Part shown: in pieces, positions 27,247 to 37,200 of the stretch | How positions within the stretch are numbered: the first letter of the stretch is position 1 | Layout of the letters: each line of letters begins with the position of its first letter | NCBI GenBank assembly: GCA_965601455.1 | Contig: OZ271831.1 | Coordinates: 4,526,001-4,590,000 of the forward strand | Direction of reading: 5' to 3' | From: JANQEU01 sp965601455 | GTDB taxonomy: Bacteria > Bacteroidota > Bacteroidia > Cytophagales > Cyclobacteriaceae | DNA: 64,000 bases | Notes under the pieces: generated by a model | What the model was told of the DNA's origin: nothing | Databases searched by the model: none | The model's input: the letters and a program-made list of their open reading frames with translations, nothing else | Translations under genes and position numbers: made by a program

Positions 27247-28448
27247 GGAGTGTTGGGTATGGTTTCTTCCTGCTTATCTAGATTAAATAGAAAAGAAATA
27301 CGAAGGGTCTCACCTAATGGATGGTTCTGTTCAGGGGCAATGAGGTAGGAAAAATCTAAACCAAATACCTGATATCTGAACCCAAGCCCGGTTGTGAAAA
27401 ACTTTCGGTCTCCTTTATCCTCATTCTCGTGGAAATATCCTGCCCGAAATGCGAAAAGATCCCTGTACCAATATTCTGCGCCAAATGCCAGGGTAAATTC
27501 CTTCAACTCCTCGGAGAACCCATCTGGAGCATCTGAAAACGACCCAAATGTTCCACTGATGAAAGGTCTGTCCGGATCTTCTCCCTTCTCTATCCGGAAA
27601 CTTCCATCAGGATTTAGAACGAAGCTCCCGAATTCGTCTCTTTCATAGATTGGAGGTGTTGGAACCAATAGCTTATTTACATCAAAAGCAATAGTAATAG
27701 TATTGTTTGGGTCAATATTCGTCTTGAATGCAGTTCCAAGGCGCAGATTACCAGGAATAAAATCTTCAGACTCTTCATCTGTGTAAGTAATCTTTTGACC
27801 AATATTACTAAGGTGCGCCCCAAAAGATAACTCACTATCCAAACCACTTAAAAGTAGTGGTTTACGATACAAAACTCCGAGGTCAGTGGCTAGACTGGTC
27901 CCCGGTCTTGCACTTGGTGCGTTAGTCACATTTCCGGTGAGATTTGACCAAATGAATCGTATACTAACTCCGATACTAAGGTTATCAGTCAATAAACGAG
28001 AATAGGTACCATCGATTGCCGCCTCACGTGGGTTTTCAACACCGAGGGGTAATCCCGTAACATCTGCAAGCTGTATTTCTCCTAGGTCAAAGTATCGAAG
28101 AGTTGCTCCAAAAGCCTGAATTCTGTCAATCTTCTTATAGAACGTGAGGTAATTGAGAGACATATCATCTACGATCCTTCCTAACCAGGGAGAATAGGAA
28201 AAGGAAAAGCCCATATCATGATCCACATGAACAAGTTTTGCATTATTCCAATGAATGGAGTAGGCATCTGCACTAGTTGCCACTCCAACGTCTCCCATAG
28301 CCGATGCCCGTGAGTCAGGAGCAAAACTTAGGAACGGTGCAGCCACCGTAATTGGATTAGCACCCTCTTGCCCAGTAACACGTACCTGGCCCAACAGAGG
28401 GAGTGCCAGAGGCACAAGAAGGGTTAAAGCCAATATTTTCCTGATCAT
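27243..28448 (-). CDS. porV: Type IX secretion system outer-membrane protein PorV (LptO)
   Basis: A 401-aa outer-membrane beta-barrel with a signal peptide (1-20). PorV features are the N-terminal GANPITVAAPFLSFAPDSRASAMGDVG, the SIHWNNAKLV strand, and a long extracellular loop with acidic text. The barrel ends with strands such as GLGFRYQVFGLDFSYLIAPEQNHPLGETLRIS. PorV shuttles folded T9SS cargo from the translocon (SprA) to the PorU attachment complex. It is 30 bp after porU on the same strand, the standard porU-porV pairing. Confidence 0.95.
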   Translation of the reverse strand: MIRKILALTLLVPLALPLLGQVRVTGQEGANPITVAAPFLSFAPDSRASAMGDVGVATSADAYSIHWNNAKLVHVDHDMGFSFSYSPWLGRIVDDMSLNYLTFYKKIDRIQAFGATLRYFDLGEIQLADVTGLPLGVENPREAAIDGTYSRLLTDNLSIGVSIRFIWSNLTGNVTNAPSARPGTSLATDLGVLYRKPLLLSGLDSELSFGAHLSNIGQKITYTDEESEDFIPGNLRLGTAFKTNIDPNNTITIAFDVNKLLVPTPPIYERDEFGSFVLNPDGSFRIEKGEDPDRPFISGTFGSFSDAPDGFSEELKEFTLAFGAEYWYRDLFAFRAGYFHENEDKGDRKFFTTGLGFRYQVFGLDFSYLIAPEQNHPLGETLRISFLFNLDKQEETIPNTP

Positions 28449-28478
28449 TCTAATTTTCTAAGGGACGACAAATCTAAC

Positions 28479-31400
28479 CTATTTACTAATTATAAGCTTC
28501 CCACTTTTCGTGGCAGAAGAGCCATCCTTTTTGCTTGTAACATCAAATCTGAATAAGTAGAGACCATTTCTGTAAGTCCCAATCGGTAAATCAATTCTCA
28601 AACCTCCAATATTTGATTGACTGTTGTCAATTTCAAAAATTTCTTCATGCACCAGTCTACCCGAGGGCTGGAATAAACCGATGCGGATATCCAATGGCTC
28701 ACCAACCCGATCCTGGTTCAGCTTAAACTCGACAAAATCATCTGCTGGGTTAGGTGATGCAGTGAAACTATAAATCTGTATCCTCGGTGAATTAGATACT
28801 ATAAAATCAACTGTTTCAGTCGTGAAATTATTGTGTAAGTCCCAAACTATTAATTCCCCCGAATACCTACCCGGCACAGTTAACTCCAAAGGAAACTCTA
28901 TTATCCCCGATGAAGGATTGTCTTTTCTCGCAAGAAAGTAATTGTTGAGAACATACTCGGAAGTATCATTAAGCTTTAACAACATATCCCGATCCCTGTT
29001 GATCGACGTGTTAATTCCGGTGTTATCACGAATAGTGGCATAAAGAACACTGTTGAACCCTACTGGTTCTTTTCGTGATAATGTTGAATCATTAATATAA
29101 ACACTAATCTCAGGTGATTCATTGTCAACCAATCCACTGGTTTCCTGTCCTCCAAAGCGAAGGGAATTATTGAAACCAGAAGCCTCTCTTCGACCATCAT
29201 CGGATTGTGCAAAAAATGTTATCTGACCCTGGGAAACAGAATTTCCTTTAAACTCCGGAAGGACGAAACCGCCTTCAAAATCTCCGTTTTCCACCGAAAA
29301 CACTCCTCGAAATAAGATATTATCTCTTTCCCTATAGGTGAATGGACTGCTCTCCTGACCAATTGTCTCCTTTTCCGTTAACTGATCGTAAAGAGTGACA
29401 ACCACCTCTCCTGAAAAGGAGGAGACCTTTGCACTATCAAAGTCAAGAATACTACCCGAAAAGGATATCTCTGACAATCCACTTAGTGTGTCTTCACCCA
29501 CAATATTGCTATTAACTTCGGAAAGTGATACATCATACTCAGGGTACTGCAATTGAAGCATAGGATCACCCAATAGGGAAAAATTTCGATTCCGTACTCC
29601 ACTTAGCGAATTGTTCTTTGTAAGTCTTATTATATCTCCCAATCGGAGCTCTTTCCGATAAAAGAAATTATGAAATGCAGCATTTACAAAGAAATTTGAA
29701 AAGGCAAAAACGGGTCGGGTTGTTGTTAGAAGGGCTATCGCACCACCTTCCGGGTTCAACAACAGCCTTTCAGCCCCCGAAACACCCTCTGAGCCAGGGG
29801 TTAGGATCACAGGATCATCAAACCTGCCGAATTCACAAGTTGCCGTTAAAAAAACAGGAAGCCTAAATCGATTTCGAACGTCGTCAATGCTGTTCTGATC
29901 AAATACAGTTTCGTCGGCCCAGCGTACTTCGTTCCCATGCCCGATATAGTTAACCAAAAAAGTACCGTCCTGTAAAGAATTAATCAATGCATCATTGATT
30001 TCCGGGGCCGTTTCAACATTACCCACTGCCAACTGATCAGTAGCATCCAGATACAGTTTGTTAATTTCAAATTGTCCTTGATTTGTGTTTAGATAATCCG
30101 TGAGATCTTCAGCATCAACAACATGAATATTGCGATCACCGTCGTCAACTACATAGGTAATTCTATTCTTCCAATCCCCGGGATCGGATACTGTTGCATA
30201 CTGAATGATCTTATTAACTACATCCTGTGCTTCCTCCACCGTTTTCACAGGAATCCTTCCAACGCCAACATCCAGGCTGTGATTCACATAGTTAGAACCT
30301 TCCAACCAGTTTCCCTCTTCATCTTCCAGAAATCCGAAGTAATCATCCGAAGCGTAGGTAGCTACGGGGTCAAGTGAATTCACCGACTGGTAAATGGGCA
30401 CCAGGTTTGTGTTATTTGGAATACGGTCTTTGTAGTCATAAGAACAATCACCAAATAGGAGAACGTATCTAAATGAATCCGAATTTTCTTCCCAGAAGTA
30501 TCTTACCGCATTTCGAATTGCCGTAACATCTGGCATACCACCGGCAAACTCGTTGAAAACTTGCTCGATGGTTACTACTTCAACATCCAATTCATCGTAT
30601 TGACGATGGAAATTAGCCAGGACCCGGGCTTCCTCAATAAATGATCCGGCAGTAATTATCATTCCATCTGAAGGACGTAGTCCAGAAATATTCTGATTGA
30701 TCACCTCCCCCTCCACTCGAGGTGCAAGAAATGATGACGAGTTGGTAATAACATATCTTGAATTGGAAGCATCAGCTTGTCCAAATGATAGGATATTTAA
30801 CCCATCAAGCTGATATTCTTGTTCTTTTGGTTCGAGGGGATCAGTGATATCCCAAATTACTAATTCTGAATCGCTTTCGTTTCGAATTTTGAAAACGTGT
30901 TCACCCCCCTGGGCTCCGTATCCTGAAAACAAAAACTGGTCATCCCGGTAAACAAGGTTTTGTCGAAATGTGTAAACAAATCTATCCAAATAGGCCACAT
31001 GAGAACCCGTATTGGTAGTAGATGGACTTAATCGAATTGAAAATACATTTGTCGGTGTTTGACTTCCCTGATATGTAAATGATCCTGATATTTCATCTCC
31101 TTTTAGACTGTAGGGAAATTCCACCCCATCTCGAATCGCCTGAGCATTCATTGAGCCAATTTCATCTCCGTTGACCAGCAATGAAACTGTAGCACCCGAG
31201 TTAGACTGAACCATCATATCGAGATCGACAAAAACCGTATCTAAAAGATCCGGTGTTTGTATCTCAAAGGGCCTTGTGAGTAGGGAGGATCTTAATGCTT
31301 CCCCGTACCAACTTCTTCCTGATTTCAAAATGTTTATTTCATCTAACTCATGCGTTCGAACCGCATAATGACTGGTAAGTTCCTTACCGGAAGAGAGTGA

Positions 31401-31856
31401 TTCCTGTGTTTCAATTCGTTTCCCATTACCGGAATCAATTGAAATGAAATAGATAGAATGATCTGTATAAATATTATTTCTGTATTGCCATTGGCCTGCT
31501 TCCCAATTGAGAAAATCCGGATCCTCCCCATAGAACATCAGATAGTCTCCATTGTCAAATTTGCCGTCTTCCAACCCGACCTCTTTCAATGGCACTTCAC
31601 GAATCAATCTATTTTTTGAGATTTCATTGAGCTGAGGAAGTTCACCTCCTACAGCCATAGAGAACAATCTAACTGAAGAAGGATTGATACCATCAGGATT
31701 AACACCAAGCTCATTCAATAGACCCCGATCAATGATATGAATGCCTCTTTCCTCTACAGAAAGCTTCCACCATGAACCGGATGAGAACAAAGAGTGCTGG
31801 GCGCACACAAAATAAGAACATCCGGAAAAGATGATAACGTTTAGGATCCTCCTCAT
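28479..31856 (-). CDS. porU: Type IX secretion system sortase PorU (C25 peptidase)
   Basis: PorU cuts the C-terminal signal from T9SS cargo and joins the cargo to lipopolysaccharide at the cell surface. The product is 1125 aa from ATG 31856, which has GAAGAAAGAC upstream; the frame stays open to a TTG at 31886, a less likely start. A signal peptide covers about 1-19. The gingipain-like caspase fold has the catalytic His640 in NYIGHGNEV and Cys674 in TATCEFGRF. Ig-like domains follow. The protein ends in its own type-A CTD (PNPADDFVEF.., KSGKLIISK), as known for PorU. It is 48 bp after pssA and 30 bp before porV. Confidence 0.95.
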   Translation of the reverse strand: MRRILNVIIFSGCSYFVCAQHSLFSSGSWWKLSVEERGIHIIDRGLLNELGVNPDGINPSSVRLFSMAVGGELPQLNEISKNRLIREVPLKEVGLEDGKFDNGDYLMFYGEDPDFLNWEAGQWQYRNNIYTDHSIYFISIDSGNGKRIETQESLSSGKELTSHYAVRTHELDEINILKSGRSWYGEALRSSLLTRPFEIQTPDLLDTVFVDLDMMVQSNSGATVSLLVNGDEIGSMNAQAIRDGVEFPYSLKGDEISGSFTYQGSQTPTNVFSIRLSPSTTNTGSHVAYLDRFVYTFRQNLVYRDDQFLFSGYGAQGGEHVFKIRNESDSELVIWDITDPLEPKEQEYQLDGLNILSFGQADASNSRYVITNSSSFLAPRVEGEVINQNISGLRPSDGMIITAGSFIEEARVLANFHRQYDELDVEVVTIEQVFNEFAGGMPDVTAIRNAVRYFWEENSDSFRYVLLFGDCSYDYKDRIPNNTNLVPIYQSVNSLDPVATYASDDYFGFLEDEEGNWLEGSNYVNHSLDVGVGRIPVKTVEEAQDVVNKIIQYATVSDPGDWKNRITYVVDDGDRNIHVVDAEDLTDYLNTNQGQFEINKLYLDATDQLAVGNVETAPEINDALINSLQDGTFLVNYIGHGNEVRWADETVFDQNSIDDVRNRFRLPVFLTATCEFGRFDDPVILTPGSEGVSGAERLLLNPEGGAIALLTTTRPVFAFSNFFVNAAFHNFFYRKELRLGDIIRLTKNNSLSGVRNRNFSLLGDPMLQLQYPEYDVSLSEVNSNIVGEDTLSGLSEISFSGSILDFDSAKVSSFSGEVVVTLYDQLTEKETIGQESSPFTYRERDNILFRGVFSVENGDFEGGFVLPEFKGNSVSQGQITFFAQSDDGRREASGFNNSLRFGGQETSGLVDNESPEISVYINDSTLSRKEPVGFNSVLYATIRDNTGINTSINRDRDMLLKLNDTSEYVLNNYFLARKDNPSSGIIEFPLELTVPGRYSGELIVWDLHNNFTTETVDFIVSNSPRIQIYSFTASPNPADDFVEFKLNQDRVGEPLDIRIGLFQPSGRLVHEEIFEIDNSQSNIGGLRIDLPIGTYRNGLYLFRFDVTSKKDGSSATKSGKLIISK

Positions 31857-31904
31857 GTCTTTCTTCAACGATCTCAACAACCCCAAAATTACTATGGTTA
31901 CTAT

Positions 31905-32576
31905 CTATCTTTCAGAAATAAAATTAGAAATAATGGAAATACCAATGTAACATGGAATGAGGTAAGGTAGACCTGAGAATCCGAAAACCAGCATTATAAA
32001 CAAGAGGAATCCGATGAGTATGTATCGAAATCGATTATCGTTGAATTGCAGCGATCTAAACTTTAATGACAACATCTCAATCGGTGCTACCATCAAAATA
32101 GAACTGACTAGAATCAACGCCAGGTACAACCATTGATTGGTATTAAAGATGGAAACATTCAATAGAGTTACTATCATTATTGCGTTTGCGGGAGTAGGAA
32201 CTCCTTTAAAGACAGCTTTTTGATCATCATCCAGATTGAAAAGAGCTAATCGTAAGCCAGAAAAAATTGCAATTAGGATACTTAAATAGGTTATCCAAAC
32301 TGGAAAACCCGCTTGGGAACCTAATTGATACCAAAAAACAGCTGGTAAAACACCGAAAGTCACCATATCGGCCAAGGAGTCCAATTGCTTTCCTAATTGT
32401 CCATCTGTTCCTAGTGCTCTGGCTAATAGGCCATCAAAAAAATCGAAAATACCAGCAATTAAGATGAAATAAATTGAGTACTCAATATTCCCAGAAAAGA
32501 CATTGATAATTCCGGCGACACCTGCTGCCAGGTTCAAGCTGGTGAGGACATTAGGCAGCTGTTTCACCATATTCAT
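31905..32576 (-). CDS. pssA: CDP-diacylglycerol-serine O-phosphatidyltransferase
   Basis: This integral membrane enzyme makes phosphatidylserine from CDP-diacylglycerol and serine, the precursor of phosphatidylethanolamine. The 223-aa product has several transmembrane helices and the CDP-alcohol phosphatidyltransferase motif DFFDGLLARALGTDGQLGKQ with the following DSLAD (about residues 45-70), carrying all the conserved Asp, Gly, Ala and Arg residues. It overlaps the upstream MBL gene by 4 bp and is 48 bp before porU, so lipid synthesis and the T9SS sortase share a transcript. Confidence 0.93.
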   Translation of the reverse strand: MNMVKQLPNVLTSLNLAAGVAGIINVFSGNIEYSIYFILIAGIFDFFDGLLARALGTDGQLGKQLDSLADMVTFGVLPAVFWYQLGSQAGFPVWITYLSILIAIFSGLRLALFNLDDDQKAVFKGVPTPANAIMIVTLLNVSIFNTNQWLYLALILVSSILMVAPIEMLSLKFRSLQFNDNRFRYILIGFLLFIMLVFGFSGLPYLIPCYIGISIISNFISER

Positions 32577-33211
32577 ATTTTCACAAATGGGTTATTTATC
32601 CGCTCGTGACCAATGGTTGTTGCCGGACCATGACCCGGATAAATTGTGACACTTTCAGGTAGTGTGTAGACATTTTCCAAAATACTGTTACTAAGCGTAT
32701 TGAAGTCTCCTCCCGGTAGATCGGTTCTACCGATGCTTTCCCTGAAAAGAACATCGCCTCCGAGCACAAAACCCTCTTTCTTAAAAAAAAACATCAAGTG
32801 TCCGGGCGAATGACCAGGTGCGTAGATAACGTCAATGTTGATTCCATGAATTTCCAATGGATCCTCGTGATCGATCAAGTGATCTATCTCCGCTGCATCG
32901 TAGTTCGATATACCCCATGAAGGTGCATATGCCTCAATTGCCCGATAGGTTTCCAATTCATTCCTTGGTACATATAGAGGAATATTATACTTCTCCTTCA
33001 GGAAATTATTTCCAAGAACATGATCAATGTGACAATGAGTATTGAGAATTGCTATCGGTTGCAGGTCTTCTTTTTCAATCCACCCTACCAGTTCCTCCTG
33101 TTCGAATTTTTCGTAGCATCCAGGATCAACTATTATGACCTTACCATCTGTATCATACACCAAATACGTATTCTCATAAAATGCATTAAAGACAAAAATC
33201 TTTACCTCCAT
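32573..33211 (-). CDS. Metallo-beta-lactamase-fold hydrolase (glyoxalase II-like)
   Basis: A 212-aa cytoplasmic MBL-fold enzyme. The zinc signature is H59-C-H61-I-D63-H64 in NTHCHIDHVLGNNF, with further ligands in APGHSPGHLMFF, LGGDVLF and IYPGHGPAT. The size and motifs fit the glyoxalase II-like subgroup, which hydrolyses thioesters such as S-lactoylglutathione or other thiol conjugates. Bacteroidota usually lack glutathione, so the true substrate is open. It is the first gene of the minus-strand operon leading to pssA, porU, porV and M16, and is divergent from the FAD oxidoreductase gene. Confidence 0.9.
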   Translation of the reverse strand: MEVKIFVFNAFYENTYLVYDTDGKVIIVDPGCYEKFEQEELVGWIEKEDLQPIAILNTHCHIDHVLGNNFLKEKYNIPLYVPRNELETYRAIEAYAPSWGISNYDAAEIDHLIDHEDPLEIHGINIDVIYAPGHSPGHLMFFFKKEGFVLGGDVLFRESIGRTDLPGGDFNTLSNSILENVYTLPESVTIYPGHGPATTIGHERINNPFVKI

Positions 33212-33252
33212 GATGTTTGATTTTCAGCAAATTTGTCCAAATTCCTCCAATT

Positions 33253-34290
33253 GTGATTGAATCTGAATTTCTTATTGTGGGCCAGGGGTTGGCAGGATCT
33301 GTTTTGTCATGGGAGCTTATGAAAAGGGGCAAGAGTGTGACAATAATTGATAAAGACGCTCCCTATAACTCGTCAAAAGCAGCAGCAGGTTTGTATAACC
33401 CGATTACCGGAAGGAAAATGGTGAAAACCTGGCTGGCCGATGAGTTATTTGAAAACATCATTCCCTATTACGATCAATTACAAACGGAATTCAATGCTCT
33501 ATTTCATCATAAAAAATCCATCTATCGACCTTTCATCAACCAGGAGGAACAAAACGATTGGATGGGTCGCTGGGGAGATGACAATTATTCAAAATTCATT
33601 CAAAATGTTCATCAATCGTCGATAAGTAGACCAGGAGTTCAAGACCCCTTTGGAGGGTTGGAGCTAAAAAATACCGGATATGTTGATTTACCTGCAATGC
33701 TCACAGCTTTTCGTGACTACTTTGAAACTAAGGGAAACATAAGGCTTGAGTTGTTTAATCATAGCCTTCTTACGATAGGTGGAGGATACATTACCTATCA
33801 GGACATTCGTGCTCGTTCAATTATTTTTTGTGATGGAGTGGGAGCACTTGAAAATCCTTTTTGGAAGCACTTGAAATTTCATCCGGTTAATGGAGATGTA
33901 CTGGACATTGATACTGTGATTGATTCGAACCTTATTATTAACCGGGGTGTTTTTATCATCCCCAAAAATGGGTATTCCACTGTAGGTTCAAGTTATAACC
34001 ACCAGGAGTTAGGTTGGACTCCGAATGACAAAGACTTAGAACGAATATTGGAAAAGTTGAAAGGCATTTTTAAAGGAAATTTCCGAATTTTGAATAGACG
34101 GGCAGGGACTAGACCAGCGACATTCGATCGTAGGCCGTTTGTTGGGTTCCATCCCGAGCATCCTGAGATAGGTATTTTTAACGGACTTGGAACAAAAGGA
34201 GTGTCATTAGCACCCTATTTTGCAGAAAAGTTCGTTGATCATATGCTAAAAGGTTCCAATTTACCGGAACAAGTATTGGTTACAAGATGA
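33253..34290 (+). CDS. FAD-dependent oxidoreductase, DAO family
   Basis: A 345-aa flavoenzyme related to glycine and D-amino-acid oxidases. The dinucleotide-binding motif GQGLAGS opens a Rossmann fold (FLIVGQGLAGSVLSWELMK), the ribose-binding acid is in VTIIDKD, and LYNPITGRKMVKTW and IFNGLGTKGVSLAPYFA are typical of the Bacteroidota subgroup. I chose GTG 33253, five residues before the first strand. A TTG at 33217 would leave only 5 bp to the divergent gene. Substrate unknown. Its stop overlaps the ATG of the next gene (ATGA). Confidence 0.85.
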   Translation: MIESEFLIVGQGLAGSVLSWELMKRGKSVTIIDKDAPYNSSKAAAGLYNPITGRKMVKTWLADELFENIIPYYDQLQTEFNALFHHKKSIYRPFINQEEQNDWMGRWGDDNYSKFIQNVHQSSISRPGVQDPFGGLELKNTGYVDLPAMLTAFRDYFETKGNIRLELFNHSLLTIGGGYITYQDIRARSIIFCDGVGALENPFWKHLKFHPVNGDVLDIDTVIDSNLIINRGVFIIPKNGYSTVGSSYNHQELGWTPNDKDLERILEKLKGIFKGNFRILNRRAGTRPATFDRRPFVGFHPEHPEIGIFNGLGTKGVSLAPYFAEKFVDHMLKGSNLPEQVLVTR

Positions 34291-37200
34291 GGTGGATAAA
34301 GGCACATATAATACTGGTTCTTCTGTTGATTTCCTCAACAGCATGGAGTCAGTTTGCCACTGAGTTTAGCCAAAATCGCATCCAGTATAAAAAGTTTGAG
34401 TGGGTTTATTTCAGTACCACACACTTTGATATTTACTATTACACAGGAGGAGATGGTTTCGCAGAGCAAACTATAGATTTCTTGGAAGAGGAGTTCAATC
34501 GGTTAACGGATGTTCTGGGCTATGCTCCTTACTCTAAAACAAAAATCCTCATTTACAATTCTATCCATGACTTGCAGCAAAGTAATATAGGTCTGGATGG
34601 GCCTCAGTTTGGAATTGGAGGTCAGACAGATTTCACAAAGCTTCAATTGGAAGTAGCCCATCCGGGCTCAGCAGAAGAGTTTAAGAAAGAGTTAGTTTAC
34701 AAACTATCGCGCGTCTTGATTGAAGACATGCTGTTCGGTGGTAGTCTTGCCGAAATATTTCAAAGTGCTTATTTGATGTCTCTCCCAAGGTGGTTTGTCG
34801 ATGGAGCGGCACGTTACATGGCCTATGGTTGGTCTGCAGAAATGGATGACCACATTCGTGACTATCTGGAAAAACAAAAAGTTAAAAAACTGATAAAAGT
34901 AGATGGCGATGAAGCAGGTATTGTGGGACAAAGTGTCTGGAATTACATTGCCCTCACTTACGGACGAAGTAACGTTTCTAATATCCTAAACCTTACACGG
35001 ATTATCAGAAACGAGCGAAACAGTATCGCTAGCACGGTAGGCGTTGAATACAAGCAGTTTATCCAGGATTGGCAAAGTTTCTATACCGATAGCCAAAGTG
35101 AAATCTCTGAAAACTACATTTCACCCAGAGACCAGGACAAAATAAACAGTGCTCGAAACAATGTAATTAAGTTCAGTAACGTTCGTATCAGTCCTGAAAC
35201 CAATCGGATTACCTATACCAAAAATAACCTTGGTAGGTATAAAGTGATCGTCTACAATTTTGATGATCAACAAAGCGAGATCGTCTTCAAAGGTGGAATC
35301 CGTTATCAAGGGCAGCAAGTAGACTATGAGTTGCCAATGGTTGACTGGATAGACAACAGTACTCTTGGTATCCTATATTTCAAGAGAGGATACCTTAACC
35401 TGATGTCTTTGAATCTGGACAATGGCCAAAAACTGAATAAACCTCTTCCCCGTTTTAGTCAGATCGAAAGTTTCTCATTCAACGAAAACGGTAAACTCGC
35501 ACTACTCAGCGGTGATGTAGATGGAAACAACGATATTTTCTTAATTTCGATGCGTAGAAATGCAATGCGAAGGATCACTAAGGATCTCTATGATGACGTT
35601 GATCCTGCATTCATCCCTGGTACGGCATCAATTGTTTTCAGCTCAAACCGGGAAAACACTGATCTCAATGTCGAGCAACCCAAGATTGAAGAAATCGGAG
35701 AACGATACAACATCTTCTTATATGACCTTGACACCACGGAATATAGTCTTGGACGAATAACAAACACTTATAGCAAAGACTTCAAACCTCAAGCACGTAA
35801 TGAATTTGAGATTTATTACTTGAGCGACCAAAAGGGAATTGTCAATCTATTTAAATACAGTCTGGCAGACTCAACCTTCATACAGATCACGAATTACGAC
35901 CGTAGTATAAAGGACTACGACCTGCACTTTGATAACGATCAGTTTTTATATCAGGTATTTGATCAAGGCAGTGACAACATTTTACTTGATAGACAACCCG
36001 AACTAAATCGATCAAGGTTCAGCCCACAAACCGGTCGGCAGCGGTACAAGCAAGCACAGTTTATCACGGAAAGATATGATATAGAAGAAAAGAAAGAAGA
36101 TGACGGTGAGGTAACCATTGAATTTGAATTGCCTCCGGATACGACCGCCATAAACCTGGTTGAAGAAGATTTAGAAGTTGAGGAAGATCTTCTCGACCCT
36201 GATAACTTCCGCTTCGGCGACGCAGAAACAGACGGTTTTCTGGATACGGAGAACTACCAATTTGAGACTCAAGGGCGAACACAAAACCCTGAATTCAGAC
36301 CGGAATCGTTCTTCACTAATTATCAAAGACTAGAGATTTCCAATGAAGTATTGGGCCCCATACGATACGAACCACAGTTTGGCTTTGATAACCTGGTTAC
36401 ATCTTTTGCAATTGACCAATTAAGAGGATTTGGTGTACTTCTTGAAACACAGATCTCTGATATGCTTGGGAATCACAAAATCAAGGGTGGGGCTCTGGCA
36501 ATCACGGATTTAAACAGTGGCGATATCTATGCCGAGTACCAGTATCTTAAATACTGGATGGATTTAAAACTTAGAATTGATCGTAAATCTTACTTTTTCC
36601 AGAGCAGCGCTGAAAATGATCTCCGTCAACGTTATAATTTAAATAGAGTAATGTTAGGCGGTGCAGTGCCATTATCTAACTGGTTTCGATTAGAAGTCAA
36701 TCCTTTTTACACCTGGACCGAATTTCGAAATCTACAATTCGAAAACGTAATTAATCGCGGTGACGGAGCCGATGATCGTAAGAATTATTTTGGTGGACTG
36801 GAAGCAAAGGCCGTATTTGACAACACATTAACAAAGGGGTATAATATCTTACAAGGGACTCGAGCATCTGTTGGTTTTGAGCACTTCCAGGGTGTAACTG
36901 ACAGCCAACTTTCGTTCAGCAGGCTCAGAGTGGATTTGAGAAACTATCTGGGGATTCATCGTGAATTGACACTAGCCACACGCGTCTTCTATGGTACGTC
37001 ATTTGGTCCCAACCCACAAGACTTCATGATAGGCGGAGTACCAAACTGGTTATTTGCACGTACTCGAAATCATCCTGAAAATGATCCATTAGCCATTTCC
37101 GGGTCTGAGGCAAATGAAAACCTGATGTTTGCTGAGTTTGTTACCGATTTACACGGCTTCCCATTCAGCGAATTATTCGGTACGAGTACTTTTCTGGTAA

